Shown here piece after piece: positions 36,702-44,621 of a stretch of 64,000 bases of DNA. The notes under the pieces were generated by a model that worked only from the letters and a program-made list of their open reading frames with translations, was not told where the DNA came from and made no database searches. Within the stretch, counting starts at the first letter, position 1. Every line of letters starts with the position of its first letter. Location: contig CAWBCI010000002.1 of the NCBI GenBank assembly GCA_963787195.1, positions 37,635-101,634 of the forward strand, written 5' to 3'. This stretch comes from CAWBCI01 sp963787195. Its GTDB lineage: Bacteria > Bacteroidota > Bacteroidia > Bacteroidales > JAGOPY01. Made by a program: the position numbers and the translations under genes.

Positions 36702-37244
36702 TCATTCTTTCTCAACTTGCATAAAGTTCAGCTCCAGCGGGGTTTTACGCCCGAAGATCTTAACCATTACCTTCAGTTTTTTCTTTTCCTCGTTGATTTC
36801 TTCAATCACTCCGGTAAAACTGTTGAATGGTCCATCGATCACTTTCACTGTTTCTCCGATAATAAAAGGAACATTGATACCTTCAGCTTGTTCAGCAAGT
36901 TCATCAACTTTTCCAAGGATACGGTTGACTTCGGCCGGCCTGATAGGGCTGGGTTCGCCACCGCTTCCAAGGAAACCCAACACATTCGGAATATTCCGGA
37001 TGATATGGGGAATTTCTCCAACCAGCGTAGCTTCGATAAGCACATAACCGGGGAAGTAATTCCTTTCCTTACTGATTTTCTTTCCTTTTCTTACCTGGTA
37101 AACTTTTTCAGTAGGGATTAGTATTTGCGAAATAAAATCCTGCAGTCCAAGGCGGTTTATTTCACTCTCAAGGTATTCTTTCACCTTTTTTTCCTTACCG
37201 CTGATCGCCCGTACTACATACCATTTTTTAATCTGATCGCCCAT
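36702..37244 (-). CDS. nusG: Transcription antitermination factor NusG
   Basis: 180 residues. The NGN domain begins KKWYVVRAISGKEKKVKEYLE and includes the YFPGYVLIEA strand. The KOW domain contains GETVKVIDGPFNSFTGVIEEI. It couples RNA polymerase to ribosomes or Rho. It lies between secE and rplK as in most bacteria. Confidence 0.97.
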   Translation of the reverse strand: MGDQIKKWYVVRAISGKEKKVKEYLESEINRLGLQDFISQILIPTEKVYQVRKGKKISKERNYFPGYVLIEATLVGEIPHIIRNIPNVLGFLGSGGEPSPIRPAEVNRILGKVDELAEQAEGINVPFIIGETVKVIDGPFNSFTGVIEEINEEKKKLKVMVKIFGRKTPLELNFMQVEKE

Positions 37245-37308
37245 ACACTACCCTTAAAGAGAAAATTGATTGACTAGGGTTATTAATTCAGTTAACAACG
37301 TAACATCA

Positions 37309-37506
37309 TTAGAACAATTTATAGAACTGCTCCAACAATGTCCTGACTGAGATATCCATCAAATAAACCACCAAGGCGATTAATAGGGAAGCAATGGATA
37401 CCACGATGGCACTACTTTGCAGCTCACTCCAAGTAGGCCAGGAGACTTTATGTACTAGTTCGTCGTAACTGTCTTTTAGATACGCCTGAAATTTAAACTT
37501 TGCCAT
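37309..37506 (-). CDS. secE: Preprotein translocase subunit SecE
   Basis: 65 residues with one C-terminal membrane helix (SSAIVVSIASLLIALVVYLM) preceded by the amphipathic SecE motif DELVHKVSWPTWSEL. It is the minimal single-helix form, located between tRNA-Trp and nusG. Confidence 0.95.
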   Translation of the reverse strand: MAKFKFQAYLKDSYDELVHKVSWPTWSELQSSAIVVSIASLLIALVVYLMDISVRTLLEQFYKLF

Positions 37507-37525
37507 TTAATTCTTGCGTTAGTTG

Positions 37526-37598
37526 CACGGGTGGTAGGACTTGAACCCACAACCAATGGTTTTGGAGACCACTACTCTACCAGTTGAGCTACACCCGT
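37526..37598 (-). tRNA. tRNA-Trp (CCA)
   Basis: The minus strand folds with acceptor ACGGGTG/CACCCGT and anticodon loop CTCCAAA, reading CCA. It lies between tuf and secE, the standard Bacteroidota position. Confidence 0.95.
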
Positions 37599-37660
37599 AG
37601 TTAAAGAAAGGCAGAGCCCCGGCTTTCTCAAGCCGGGACGAGGCCTGACTTATTATATTA

Positions 37661-38848
37661 TTATTCGATAATTTCTGTTACCTGTCCGGCACCCACAGTC
37701 CTTCCACCTTCGCGGATAGCGAAACGTAAACCTTTGTCCATGGCTACAGACATAATCAGTTTTACTTCGATGGAGAGGTTGTCACCCGGCATGATCATTT
37801 CAACACCTTCCGGCAAAGTGATCTCACCGGTTACGTCGGTTGTCCTGAAATAAAACTGGGGACGATATTTGTTATGAAATGGAGTGTGACGTCCACCTTC
37901 TTCTTTTTTCAGGATATAAACCTCAGCTTTGAAGTGGGTATGAGGGGTGATGGAACCCGGGGCAGCAATAACCATCCCGCGACGGATAGCATCTTTATCA
38001 ATACCCCTGAGCAGCAGACCTGCATTGTCACCAGCTTCACCACGGTCCAGAATTTTCCGGAACATTTCAACACCAGTTACAACTGATTTGAGTTTTTCAG
38101 CTCCAAGACCGATGATATCAACACCTTCCTGAACCTTGATCACACCTTGTTCAATCCTTCCGGTTGCAACAGTACCACGTCCGGTGATGGAGAACACGTC
38201 TTCAACCGGCATGAGGAATGGCTTATCAACATCTCTTTGGGGAAGAGGAATCCAGGAATCACAAGCTTCCATCAGTTCGAAAACTTTTTCTACCCACTGC
38301 GGCTCTTTGTTCAAAGCACCCAGGGCAGAGCCACGAATGATAGGAGTGTTGTCACCGTCGAATTTATAGAATGTGAGCAATTCACGGATTTCCATCTCAA
38401 CCAGGTCAAGAAGTTCTTCGTCGTCAACCATGTCACATTTGTTCATGAAAACAACGATCTTAGGAACGCCAACCTGACGTGCGAGCAGGATATGTTCGCG
38501 GGTCTGGGGCATAGGTCCGTCAGTTGCAGCCACGACCAAAATAGCGCCGTCCATCTGGGCAGCACCTGTTACCATGTTCTTAACATAGTCAGCGTGACCT
38601 GGACAGTCAACATGCGCATAGTGACGATTTGCCGTCTGATACTCGATGTGTGCTGTATTAATCGTAATACCCCTTTCTTTTTCTTCAGGAGCATTGTCAA
38701 TTTCGTCAAATGATTTAAAAGTCGCAAAGCCTTTATCCTGAAGGTTCAGGGTAATAGCTGCTGTAAGGGTTGTCTTACCATGGTCAACGTGACCGATCGT
38801 ACCGATATTCACGTGTGGTTTCGTCCGTTGAAAGGTTTCTTTAGCCAT
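37661..38848 (-). CDS. tuf: Elongation factor Tu
   Basis: 395 residues. GTPase motifs are GHVDHGKTTL, DCPGHADYVKNM and NKCDMVDDEELL, and domain 2/3 motifs include GRGTVATGRIEQG and HTPFHNKYRPQFYFRTTDVTG. It brings aminoacyl-tRNA to the ribosome. It is preceded by four tRNA genes in the same direction, likely cotranscribed. Confidence 0.99.
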   Translation of the reverse strand: MAKETFQRTKPHVNIGTIGHVDHGKTTLTAAITLNLQDKGFATFKSFDEIDNAPEEKERGITINTAHIEYQTANRHYAHVDCPGHADYVKNMVTGAAQMDGAILVVAATDGPMPQTREHILLARQVGVPKIVVFMNKCDMVDDEELLDLVEMEIRELLTFYKFDGDNTPIIRGSALGALNKEPQWVEKVFELMEACDSWIPLPQRDVDKPFLMPVEDVFSITGRGTVATGRIEQGVIKVQEGVDIIGLGAEKLKSVVTGVEMFRKILDRGEAGDNAGLLLRGIDKDAIRRGMVIAAPGSITPHTHFKAEVYILKKEEGGRHTPFHNKYRPQFYFRTTDVTGEITLPEGVEMIMPGDNLSIEVKLIMSVAMDKGLRFAIREGGRTVGAGQVTEIIE

Positions 38849-38907
38849 ATCGAATAATGTTTAAAAAAAAATTAACTGTTAATACTCTATATTTTTCAAT
38901 TTGCTTG

Positions 38908-38979
38908 AGCCATTGAAGAGAATTGAACTCTTGACCCCTTCCTTACCAAGGAAGTGCTCTACCCCTGAGCTACAATGGC
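38908..38979 (-). tRNA. tRNA-Thr (GGT)
   Basis: Cloverleaf with acceptor GCCATTG/CAATGGC and anticodon stem-loop CTTCCTTGGTAAGGAAG, reading GGT. It is the last tRNA before tuf. Confidence 0.95.
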
Positions 38980-38984
38980 CTGTG

Positions 38985-39057
38985 AGCGGAAGACGGGCTT
39001 CGAACCCGCTACCTACAGCTTGGAAGGCTGTCGCTCTACCAAATGAGCTACTTCCGC
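38985..39057 (-). tRNA. tRNA-Gly (TCC)
   Basis: Cloverleaf with acceptor GCGGAAG/CTTCCGC and anticodon stem-loop ACAGCCTTCCAAGCTGT, reading TCC. Confidence 0.95.
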
Positions 39058-39128
39058 TTACTTTAAGTAAGGAGTGATGAAAAACGGGTCATCATACCTG
39101 CCTCTCGTTCACCAGTTCTCACTTTCTG

Positions 39129-39210
39129 TGGGGAGGGGAGGATTCGAACCTCCGAAGGTATCACCAACAGATTTACAGTCTGCCCCATTTGACCGCTCTG
39201 GAACCTCCCC
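39129..39210 (-). tRNA. tRNA-Tyr (GTA)
   Basis: A class II tRNA with a long variable arm (TTGGTGATACCTTC region). The acceptor is GGGGAGG/CCTCCCC and the anticodon loop CTGTAAA reads GTA. Confidence 0.95.
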
Positions 39211-39238
39211 TTGTTTGTTCTGAATTTGCCTGTGAACG

Positions 39239-39312
39239 AGCCGATGGACGGATTCGAACCGCCGACCGGCTGATTACAAATCAGCTGCTCTGGCCAACTG
39301 AGCTACATCGGC
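39239..39312 (-). tRNA. tRNA-Thr (TGT)
   Basis: Cloverleaf with acceptor GCCGATG/CATCGGC and anticodon stem-loop GCTGATTTGTAATCAGC, reading TGT. It is the first tRNA of the Thr-Tyr-Gly-Thr cluster. Confidence 0.95.
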
Positions 39313-39330
39313 AAAAATGTTAAAGAACAT

Positions 39331-39360
39331 AAAAAAACAGACCTTTGTGAAAAAGGTCTG
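39331..39360 (-). terminator. Intrinsic terminator after hpf
   Basis: On the minus strand CAGACCTTT and AAAGGTCTG form a 9-bp stem with a 5-base loop, followed by seven T. It lies between hpf and the tRNA cluster. Confidence 0.8.
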
Positions 39361-39418
39361 CAAAAATAGATATTTATAATTTAATAACCAAAGGAATTAC
39401 AAAAAATCTTATATTTTT

Positions 39419-39721
39419 TTAGTGTGGCCCTTTCACTTTCTCTTTATACTTTCTTAATTGACGTCTCAGGGCTTCTACAGCATTGTCGGTGGACTCTTCA
39501 AAAGTTGCACTTTGTTTCTTGACATAGAGGTTACTACCGGGAATATTGACTCTGATCTCTGCGATTTTGTTCTCCCGATTGTCCGAATTGTCGAGCCTCA
39601 GGAAAACCTCCCCGTCAATTACTCCGTCATATACCTGGATGAGCCTATCCATCTTTTCCTTGATAAAGTCTAACAATTTTTTGTCAGCTTTAAAATGTAC
39701 CGCATTAATGTTTACTCTCAT
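39419..39721 (-). CDS. hpf: Ribosome hibernation promoting factor (short HPF)
   Basis: 100 residues of the HPF/RaiA fold (INAVHFKADKKLLDFIKEKMDRLIQVYDG, ATFEESTDNAVEALRRQLRKYKEK). Only the N-terminal domain is present, so it is the short form. It inactivates ribosomes in starvation. It follows the Xer gene by 30 bases. Confidence 0.95.
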   Translation of the reverse strand: MRVNINAVHFKADKKLLDFIKEKMDRLIQVYDGVIDGEVFLRLDNSDNRENKIAEIRVNIPGSNLYVKKQSATFEESTDNAVEALRRQLRKYKEKVKGPH

Positions 39722-39751
39722 AATTTGTCCTCCTTTTAATAATAGGTATAT

Positions 39752-40648
39752 TTATAATGAAGCCCTGGGATGGGCTTTTTGGTAAATCTTCTTTAATTTC
39801 TCCACTGTACTATGAGTATAAACCTGGGTGGCCGAAAGACTGGCATGCCCGAGTATTTCCTTGATGGCATTCAAATCCGCTCCGTTGTTCAACATGTGAG
39901 TAGCAAAGGTATGCCGCAATATATGCGGGCTTTTTTTGCTGATGGTGCTTACCATACTCAGATATTTCCTGACAAGCCGGTAAACCATTTTTGGATATAA
40001 TTTTGTTCCTCTTATACTAACAAAAAGGAAGTCACTATTGTTGTGCTGATCTAAAGATTTTTGTTTCAGCTCAAGATATTCCTTGAGGTGATTTTCAATA
40101 GTGCCGGTAATGGGGACAATCCGTTGCTTATTCCGTTTACCGGTTATCCTGAGTGTTTGTCTTGTTAATTCCAGGTCAGCTTCCTTCAGATTGATCAATT
40201 CTGCTAAACGCATGCCCGTAGCATAGAATAACTCCAGGATCATGCGGTTACGAGTGCCCTCAAATCCTTCTCCAAAATCTACCTTGTCGAAAAGCATTTG
40301 CATGCTCTCGTTTTCTACAAATACCGGCAATCTCCCCGAAATCTTCGGGACAGTAATGCGGGTCATTGGATTTTCAGTAATTAAATTCTCTTTAAGAAGG
40401 AATTTGTAATAGGATCTGAGCGTGGAAATTTTTCGGCTTACCGTTCTGCTGCTTTGCCCTGATTCAAGCAAATAAACCACCCAGGACCTGACCATCTGGT
40501 AGCCGGCATTTGTTAAATCTTCTGTTTCGTAAGTGCTTTTCAGGAAATCCCGGAATTTTTCCAGGTCAGTCCGGTAAGAGACTAAGGTAAGTGGGGAATA
40601 GCGTTTTTCGTATGTAATATGATCCAGAAATCTGCCCGTCGTCATCAA
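39752..40648 (-). CDS. xerC: Tyrosine recombinase XerC
   Basis: 298 residues. Catalytic residues are Arg in GMRLAELINL, Lys in TGKRNKQRIVP, His-x-x-Arg in SPHILRHTFATHML, His in LGHASLSATQ and Tyr in VYTHS. It sits between rpsU and hpf, its usual Bacteroidota place, which is the reason for calling this one XerC and the other (3341-4270) XerD. Confidence 0.92.
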   Translation of the reverse strand: MMTTGRFLDHITYEKRYSPLTLVSYRTDLEKFRDFLKSTYETEDLTNAGYQMVRSWVVYLLESGQSSRTVSRKISTLRSYYKFLLKENLITENPMTRITVPKISGRLPVFVENESMQMLFDKVDFGEGFEGTRNRMILELFYATGMRLAELINLKEADLELTRQTLRITGKRNKQRIVPITGTIENHLKEYLELKQKSLDQHNNSDFLFVSIRGTKLYPKMVYRLVRKYLSMVSTISKKSPHILRHTFATHMLNNGADLNAIKEILGHASLSATQVYTHSTVEKLKKIYQKAHPRASL

Positions 40649-40740
40649 TAAAAAATAAGAAGAAACTTTAAATCAAATATACTAAAAATATACCTGAAAT
40701 AAAACTTCTTCTTATTAAATATTCCTAAGCTAAAGAAGGC

Positions 40741-40935
40741 CTAATTATCAGCCGCGTCTCTGAGGTGCTGTATGTAAATAGCTTTTAGACGCTGGTGGCG
40801 CTTTACCACGGAAGGCTTTGTAAATTGCTGGCGCTCACGTAATTCTTTTACCACGCCGGTCTTTTCAAACTTACGTTTGTATTTTTTCAAAGCCTTGTCA
40901 ATGCTTTCGCCTTCTTTTACAGGAACTATGATCAT
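40741..40935 (-). CDS. rpsU: 30S ribosomal protein bS21
   Basis: 64 residues, basic. The family core is VKEGESIDKALKKYKRKFEKTGVVKELRERQQF. It is the first gene of the long minus-strand transcript, directly after a strong promoter. Confidence 0.97.
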   Translation of the reverse strand: MIIVPVKEGESIDKALKKYKRKFEKTGVVKELRERQQFTKPSVVKRHQRLKAIYIQHLRDAADN

Positions 40936-40984
40936 AAAATCGCTCGCTTTCTGTTAATATTTAAATTAGTTGAATTCAGGGGCG

Positions 40985-41015
40985 CAAAGGTATGAATAAG
41001 AAATAATATTTACAA
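40985..41015 (-). promoter_or_regulatory. rpsU operon promoter
   Basis: On the minus strand a -33 TTG (41013-41015), a 20-base spacer and a -7 TACCTTTG (40985-40992) match the Bacteroidota vegetative promoter exactly. It lies 50 bases before the rpsU start and could drive rpsU-xerC-hpf and, by read-through, the tRNA-tuf genes. Confidence 0.8.
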
Positions 41016-41030
41016 ATAATATTTAAAATT

Positions 41031-43214
41031 TTAAAGATTTTGATTCAGGAAATCTGTCAGGCGGGTAAAGAGGTTCAACCTGGTGTTCCCCCCGTATATC
41101 CCATGATTTTTATTCGGATAGAGCATCAGTTCGAATTGTTTATTGGACTTATGCAAGGCCGTGATCAGGTCCATACTGTTCTGAAGATGCACATTGTCAT
41201 CGCCTGTACCATGCACCAGCAGGAATTTTCCCTTCAATTTATCTGTGAAATTGATGGGGGAATTGTCATCATAACCTGAAGGATTGTCCTGGGGCTTTCT
41301 CATAAAGCGCTCCGTGTAAATATTATCATAATACCTCCAGTTGGTCACAGGGGCAACGGCTATAGCTGATTTGAAATAGTCCGCCCCTTTCAGGATGCAA
41401 AGGCTGGACATGAACCCCCCGTAACTCCAGCCCCAGATTCCTATGCGTGTGCTATCTACATAAGGTAATGTGCGCAGATATTTATTGGACTCAATCTGAT
41501 CAATCGTTTCGTATTTACCTAATTGTAAATAGGTCATCTTTTTGAACTCTTCTCCCCGGTTTCCGGTCCCCCTGTTATCAACCGAAACGATGATATATCC
41601 TTCCTGTGCCAGCATTTCAAACCAGATGAACTGGCTGTATCCCCATGCATTTAATACAGTTTGTGAGCCGGGACCTCCATAAACATACATCAATACAGGA
41701 TATTTTTTGGAAGGATCAAAATTTGGGGGAAGGATCTTCCAGGCCTTCAGGTTTACATGTTCTGAAGTCGTAATATCAAAGAATTCCACTTTGCTGAAAT
41801 TATAGTCCTGTATTTTTTTAATAAGACCGCTATTTGATTCCAGGGTCCTGATCACTTTCCCCTTGCTCTGGTTCACCGTAAAAACCGGTGGCGTGTTGGC
41901 ATCATTGAAATTATCTATATAATAGGTATAGTTTTTACTGAATTCCGGGGAATGCGTCCCTTCCGTACGACTGATCTCCTTCATTTTTCCTTTCAGGCTG
42001 ACCGAATAAAGGTCCCGGTTAGCCGGTGAACTGGCTGCAGCAGAGAAATATACCAGTCCCTCGTTTTCATCATAACCGTAAACATCGTTCACATCCCAGT
42101 AGCCTTTAGTAAGTTGCTTGCTCTCACTTCCGTCTATATTATTCAGATAAATATGATAATTCCCGCTCTTTTCACTCGTCATCAGGTATTGGTCCTTGTT
42201 GATGAAAATAAAATGGTCCAGATTGGAGTCTTCAATATAATACTTGTTACTTTCAGTGTAAATGACCCTGGATTTTCCACTGTCGACATCCGCCATCAGG
42301 ATATCGAGCCTGTTCTGCAGCCTGTTCATCCTGATTACGGCCAGCTTTGAAGGATCTTTGGTCCAGAAAAATCGGGGAATATACTGATCTGTTTCAGGAC
42401 CCACATCTACCTTGACAGTCTGCTGATTGCTGAGGTCATAGATATACACATTCACAATGGAATTATCCTCCCCGGCAACCGGATATTTATAGGTATAGTC
42501 CTTTGGATACAGGTCGCCCCATTCAGTAAATGAATATTCTTTTACCTTGCTTTCGTCGAAATGAAAGAAGGCAATACGCTTCCCGTCGGGCGACCAGGAA
42601 AAACCTTTGGTAATCGCGAATTCTTCTTCATAAACCCAATCAGTCGTACCATTGATGATATTGTTCTTCTTCCCGTCGTTAGTGATTTTATATTCAATAT
42701 TGGTGCTATAGTCTTTTATGAAGATATTATTGTCCCTTACATAAGCAATTTTAGTCCCGTCAGGAGAGAAATCAGCCAGGCGCTGTTTGCCTTCATCCGA
42801 CAGGCTGCTCAGCTTATGTGTATTCAGGTCGAAGATGTAAAAATCGGAAGCTGAGGAATAGCGATAGATATAATCCGTATTAGTTGGGATGAGGATCTTT
42901 TTTTCATCGGCGCTGAGGCTATAGGAATAAAGTCTGATCGGAAGCGTGTCCCCTTCAGGTTTCATATCAGCCCTGACAGCAAGGGTACCGGTCCGTTCCC
43001 CGGTCTCATAACTGTAAATATTGATGGAATCATTTTCGAGAACGCTGTAATGTTCCCCATCTTTTAAAGGGTTCAGGCCATAAACACCTTTAGGGGAGAA
43101 AGTCCGTTTTGCCCAGATATCATCCAGGGTGATTTTATTGGTTTGGGCTTGAAGGAAGACAGGGCTGAAAACCAGTCCGGCAAGTATCCATAGGAGGAAA
43201 GTAACTTTTTTCAT
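41031..43214 (-). CDS. S9 family peptidase (DPP-IV-like)
   Basis: About 727 residues from the ATG at 43214, which begins a proper signal peptide (MKKVTFLLWILAGLVFSPVFLQAQ). The longer frame to 43250 adds only a non-signal extension. The N-terminal DPP-IV beta-propeller is followed by the alpha/beta hydrolase with nucleophile Ser in GIWGWSYGGFMSS, Asp in HGTGDDNVH and His in NKNHGIYGG. It cuts dipeptides, often Xaa-Pro, from peptide N-termini in the periplasm. Confidence 0.94.
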   Translation of the reverse strand: MKKVTFLLWILAGLVFSPVFLQAQTNKITLDDIWAKRTFSPKGVYGLNPLKDGEHYSVLENDSINIYSYETGERTGTLAVRADMKPEGDTLPIRLYSYSLSADEKKILIPTNTDYIYRYSSASDFYIFDLNTHKLSSLSDEGKQRLADFSPDGTKIAYVRDNNIFIKDYSTNIEYKITNDGKKNNIINGTTDWVYEEEFAITKGFSWSPDGKRIAFFHFDESKVKEYSFTEWGDLYPKDYTYKYPVAGEDNSIVNVYIYDLSNQQTVKVDVGPETDQYIPRFFWTKDPSKLAVIRMNRLQNRLDILMADVDSGKSRVIYTESNKYYIEDSNLDHFIFINKDQYLMTSEKSGNYHIYLNNIDGSESKQLTKGYWDVNDVYGYDENEGLVYFSAAASSPANRDLYSVSLKGKMKEISRTEGTHSPEFSKNYTYYIDNFNDANTPPVFTVNQSKGKVIRTLESNSGLIKKIQDYNFSKVEFFDITTSEHVNLKAWKILPPNFDPSKKYPVLMYVYGGPGSQTVLNAWGYSQFIWFEMLAQEGYIIVSVDNRGTGNRGEEFKKMTYLQLGKYETIDQIESNKYLRTLPYVDSTRIGIWGWSYGGFMSSLCILKGADYFKSAIAVAPVTNWRYYDNIYTERFMRKPQDNPSGYDDNSPINFTDKLKGKFLLVHGTGDDNVHLQNSMDLITALHKSNKQFELMLYPNKNHGIYGGNTRLNLFTRLTDFLNQNL

Positions 43215-43247
43215 CTGTGTTTTTTTGATGGATTTTAAAATAGGAAC

Positions 43248-43286
43248 CAAAGGTAGGTATTTGATTTTAAAAAAATAGTATTTTTG
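43248..43286. promoter_or_regulatory. Divergent -7 boxes, S9 peptidase and tRNA-Val array
   Basis: The minus-strand TACCTTTG at 43248-43255 faces the S9 peptidase. The plus-strand TATTTTTG at 43279-43286 faces the tRNA-Val array. Both fit TAnnTTTG; neither has a clear -33 TTG. Confidence 0.5.
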
Positions 43287-43346
43287 CAGCCTTGATGCCG
43301 GATGACAGGCTTAAGAAGTCACCACAAAAAAGTTCATTAAAAAAAT

Positions 43347-43423
43347 GGGTTGTTAGCTCAGTTGGTTTAGAGCGTCCCGAGTTACTCGGGAAGGTCACTG
43401 GTTCAGAAGTTCATTTATATTTT
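43347..43423 (+). pseudogene. Broken tRNA-Val copy 1 with a 17-base hairpin
   Basis: The acceptor 5' strand and D arm are identical to the intact tRNA-Val. The anticodon stem-loop is replaced by the perfect hairpin TCCCGAGTTACTCGGGA (43375-43391). AGGTCACTGGTTC then resumes the variable loop and T arm before the sequence breaks off into AGAAGTTCATT. There is no acceptor 3' strand. Confidence 0.85.
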
Positions 43424-43505
43424 GGGTTGTTAGCTCAGTTGGTTTAGTCCGCCAGAGGCGGATGACAGGCAGGAGCAAGGATATATAGAAGTTCATTAAT
43501 ATTTA
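43424..43505 (+). pseudogene. Broken tRNA-Val copy 2 with a 15-base hairpin
   Basis: The tRNA 5' half is intact through GGTTTAG. The perfect hairpin TCCGCCAGAGGCGGA (43448-43462) then replaces the start of the anticodon arm, TGACAGGCAGGAG of the 3' anticodon arm follows, and then unrelated AT-rich sequence ending AAGTTCATT. The T arm and acceptor end are missing. Confidence 0.85.
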
Positions 43506-43587
43506 GGGTTGTTAGCTCAGTTGGTTTAGTCCGCCAGAGGCGGATGACAGGCAGGAGCAAGGATATATAAAAGTTCATTAAAAAGAA
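43506..43587 (+). pseudogene. Broken tRNA-Val copy 3, near-duplicate of copy 2
   Basis: The same 82-base unit as copy 2 with only a few differences in the AT-rich tail. The hairpin TCCGCCAGAGGCGGA is at 43530-43544. The equal length and near identity show recent tandem duplication after the hairpin was acquired. Confidence 0.85.
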
Positions 43588-43662
43588 GGGTTGTTAGCTC
43601 AGTTGGTTTAGAGCGCCTGCTTGACAGGCAGGAGGTCACTGGTTCGAATCCAGTACAACCCA
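43588..43662 (+). tRNA. tRNA-Val (GAC)
   Basis: Complete cloverleaf: acceptor GGGTTGT/ACAACCC, D arm AGCTCAGTTGGTTTAGAGC, anticodon stem CCTGC/GCAGG with loop TTGACAG reading GAC, T loop TTCGAAT. The discriminator is A. It is the only intact member of the four-copy array. Confidence 0.95.
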
Positions 43663-43670
43663 CTAAAATT

Positions 43671-43707
43671 AAGACAGTTACAAAAATAAAATTTGGCTGT
43701 CTTTTTT
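43671..43707 (+). terminator. Terminator of tRNA-Val
   Basis: AAGACAG pairs with CTGTCTT, followed by further T, 9 bases after the tRNA. The loop is 19 bases. Confidence 0.65.
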
Positions 43708-44621
43708 ATTTGCATACAATTTGCAGTACATACTACAATTGAAGTGAGATTTGCAAGCTCAAAATTTTGATTTTCTAACTATCACCTTAATCAGTATTCA
43801 TCCAATTGCTGAATAATATTGAGAAAGGCTTACGTAACAGCTAATGCTTAAATACGCCTTCCTTCCGCTTATTTGCGAGAGATATTTATATATTGGTTAT
43901 AATTGGCATATCATGGATGATCGCCTGGATAATGAACCCTTGGTAGGAATGAGGGGTGATAATGCATCCTGGATGCTGGTAAGCAGTCTGAATGCTATTT
44001 TAGACTCTATATATATACCTTATACTTATTCCGTATCGCTCAAGATTTAGTTTATTGAATAACTAGCATTGATTGGTTCACTTTCTAATCATTAAATTTG
44101 AAGGAGTAGCACCTTGTTTGAGAATAGGCATATAGAGGATTTGACTTGGATGCTTTAGCAACTGCCTGATAAAAATATGAGGCTGTCAAAAATTAATTGA
44201 CCCCCGGGGGGGTGTTATTAAATGAGTTTACCCCTGGGAGGTGCATATGCCATTTCAGTATATTTAATGGCCTTACTAATATTGATTATAAGTTTTTTAA
44301 TATTGATCACTTCTGTCTAAAATATTTTTCAGCAATATAATTTAGTCAGATAATCAGACACATAGTTGTCAAATCCATCGATTTTAAATTTCGACCCTCC
44401 TCCTCGAACAATAATAGTTGATCTGTTTTAACGCTATTTGGACGGACAAACGGCTCATTGAGCCATGCCTACAGATCAATATTCACAAATAAGTTCAAGC
44501 AAATAAAGGTAATCAAGTTCGACATGTGCCATTTGTATTACGCCTTGATCACTAAAGAATGAATTACAGAATATGAATTATATTTCATAAATTTACAAAT
44601 TAACCAATCAATAAAAAGCCA
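43708..44621. other. Non-coding accessory spacer
   Basis: No convincing gene is seen. A 68-codon frame (43844-44050) lacks a ribosome-binding site and recognisable sequence. The stretch is AT-rich except for ACCCCCGGGGGGGT at 44200-44213 and a related TTTACCCCTGGGAGGTG 15 bases later. It probably holds decayed mobile DNA. Confidence 0.5.

Noticed and set aside
43288..43670. CRISPR-like array (regular repeats of about 82 bases)
   Set aside because: The repeats are tRNA-Val 5' halves with tails that are nearly identical between copies 2 and 3; there are no unique spacers and no cas genes.
43844..44050. 68-codon plus-strand frame
   Set aside because: No ribosome-binding site, no recognisable sequence, and located in decayed accessory spacer.
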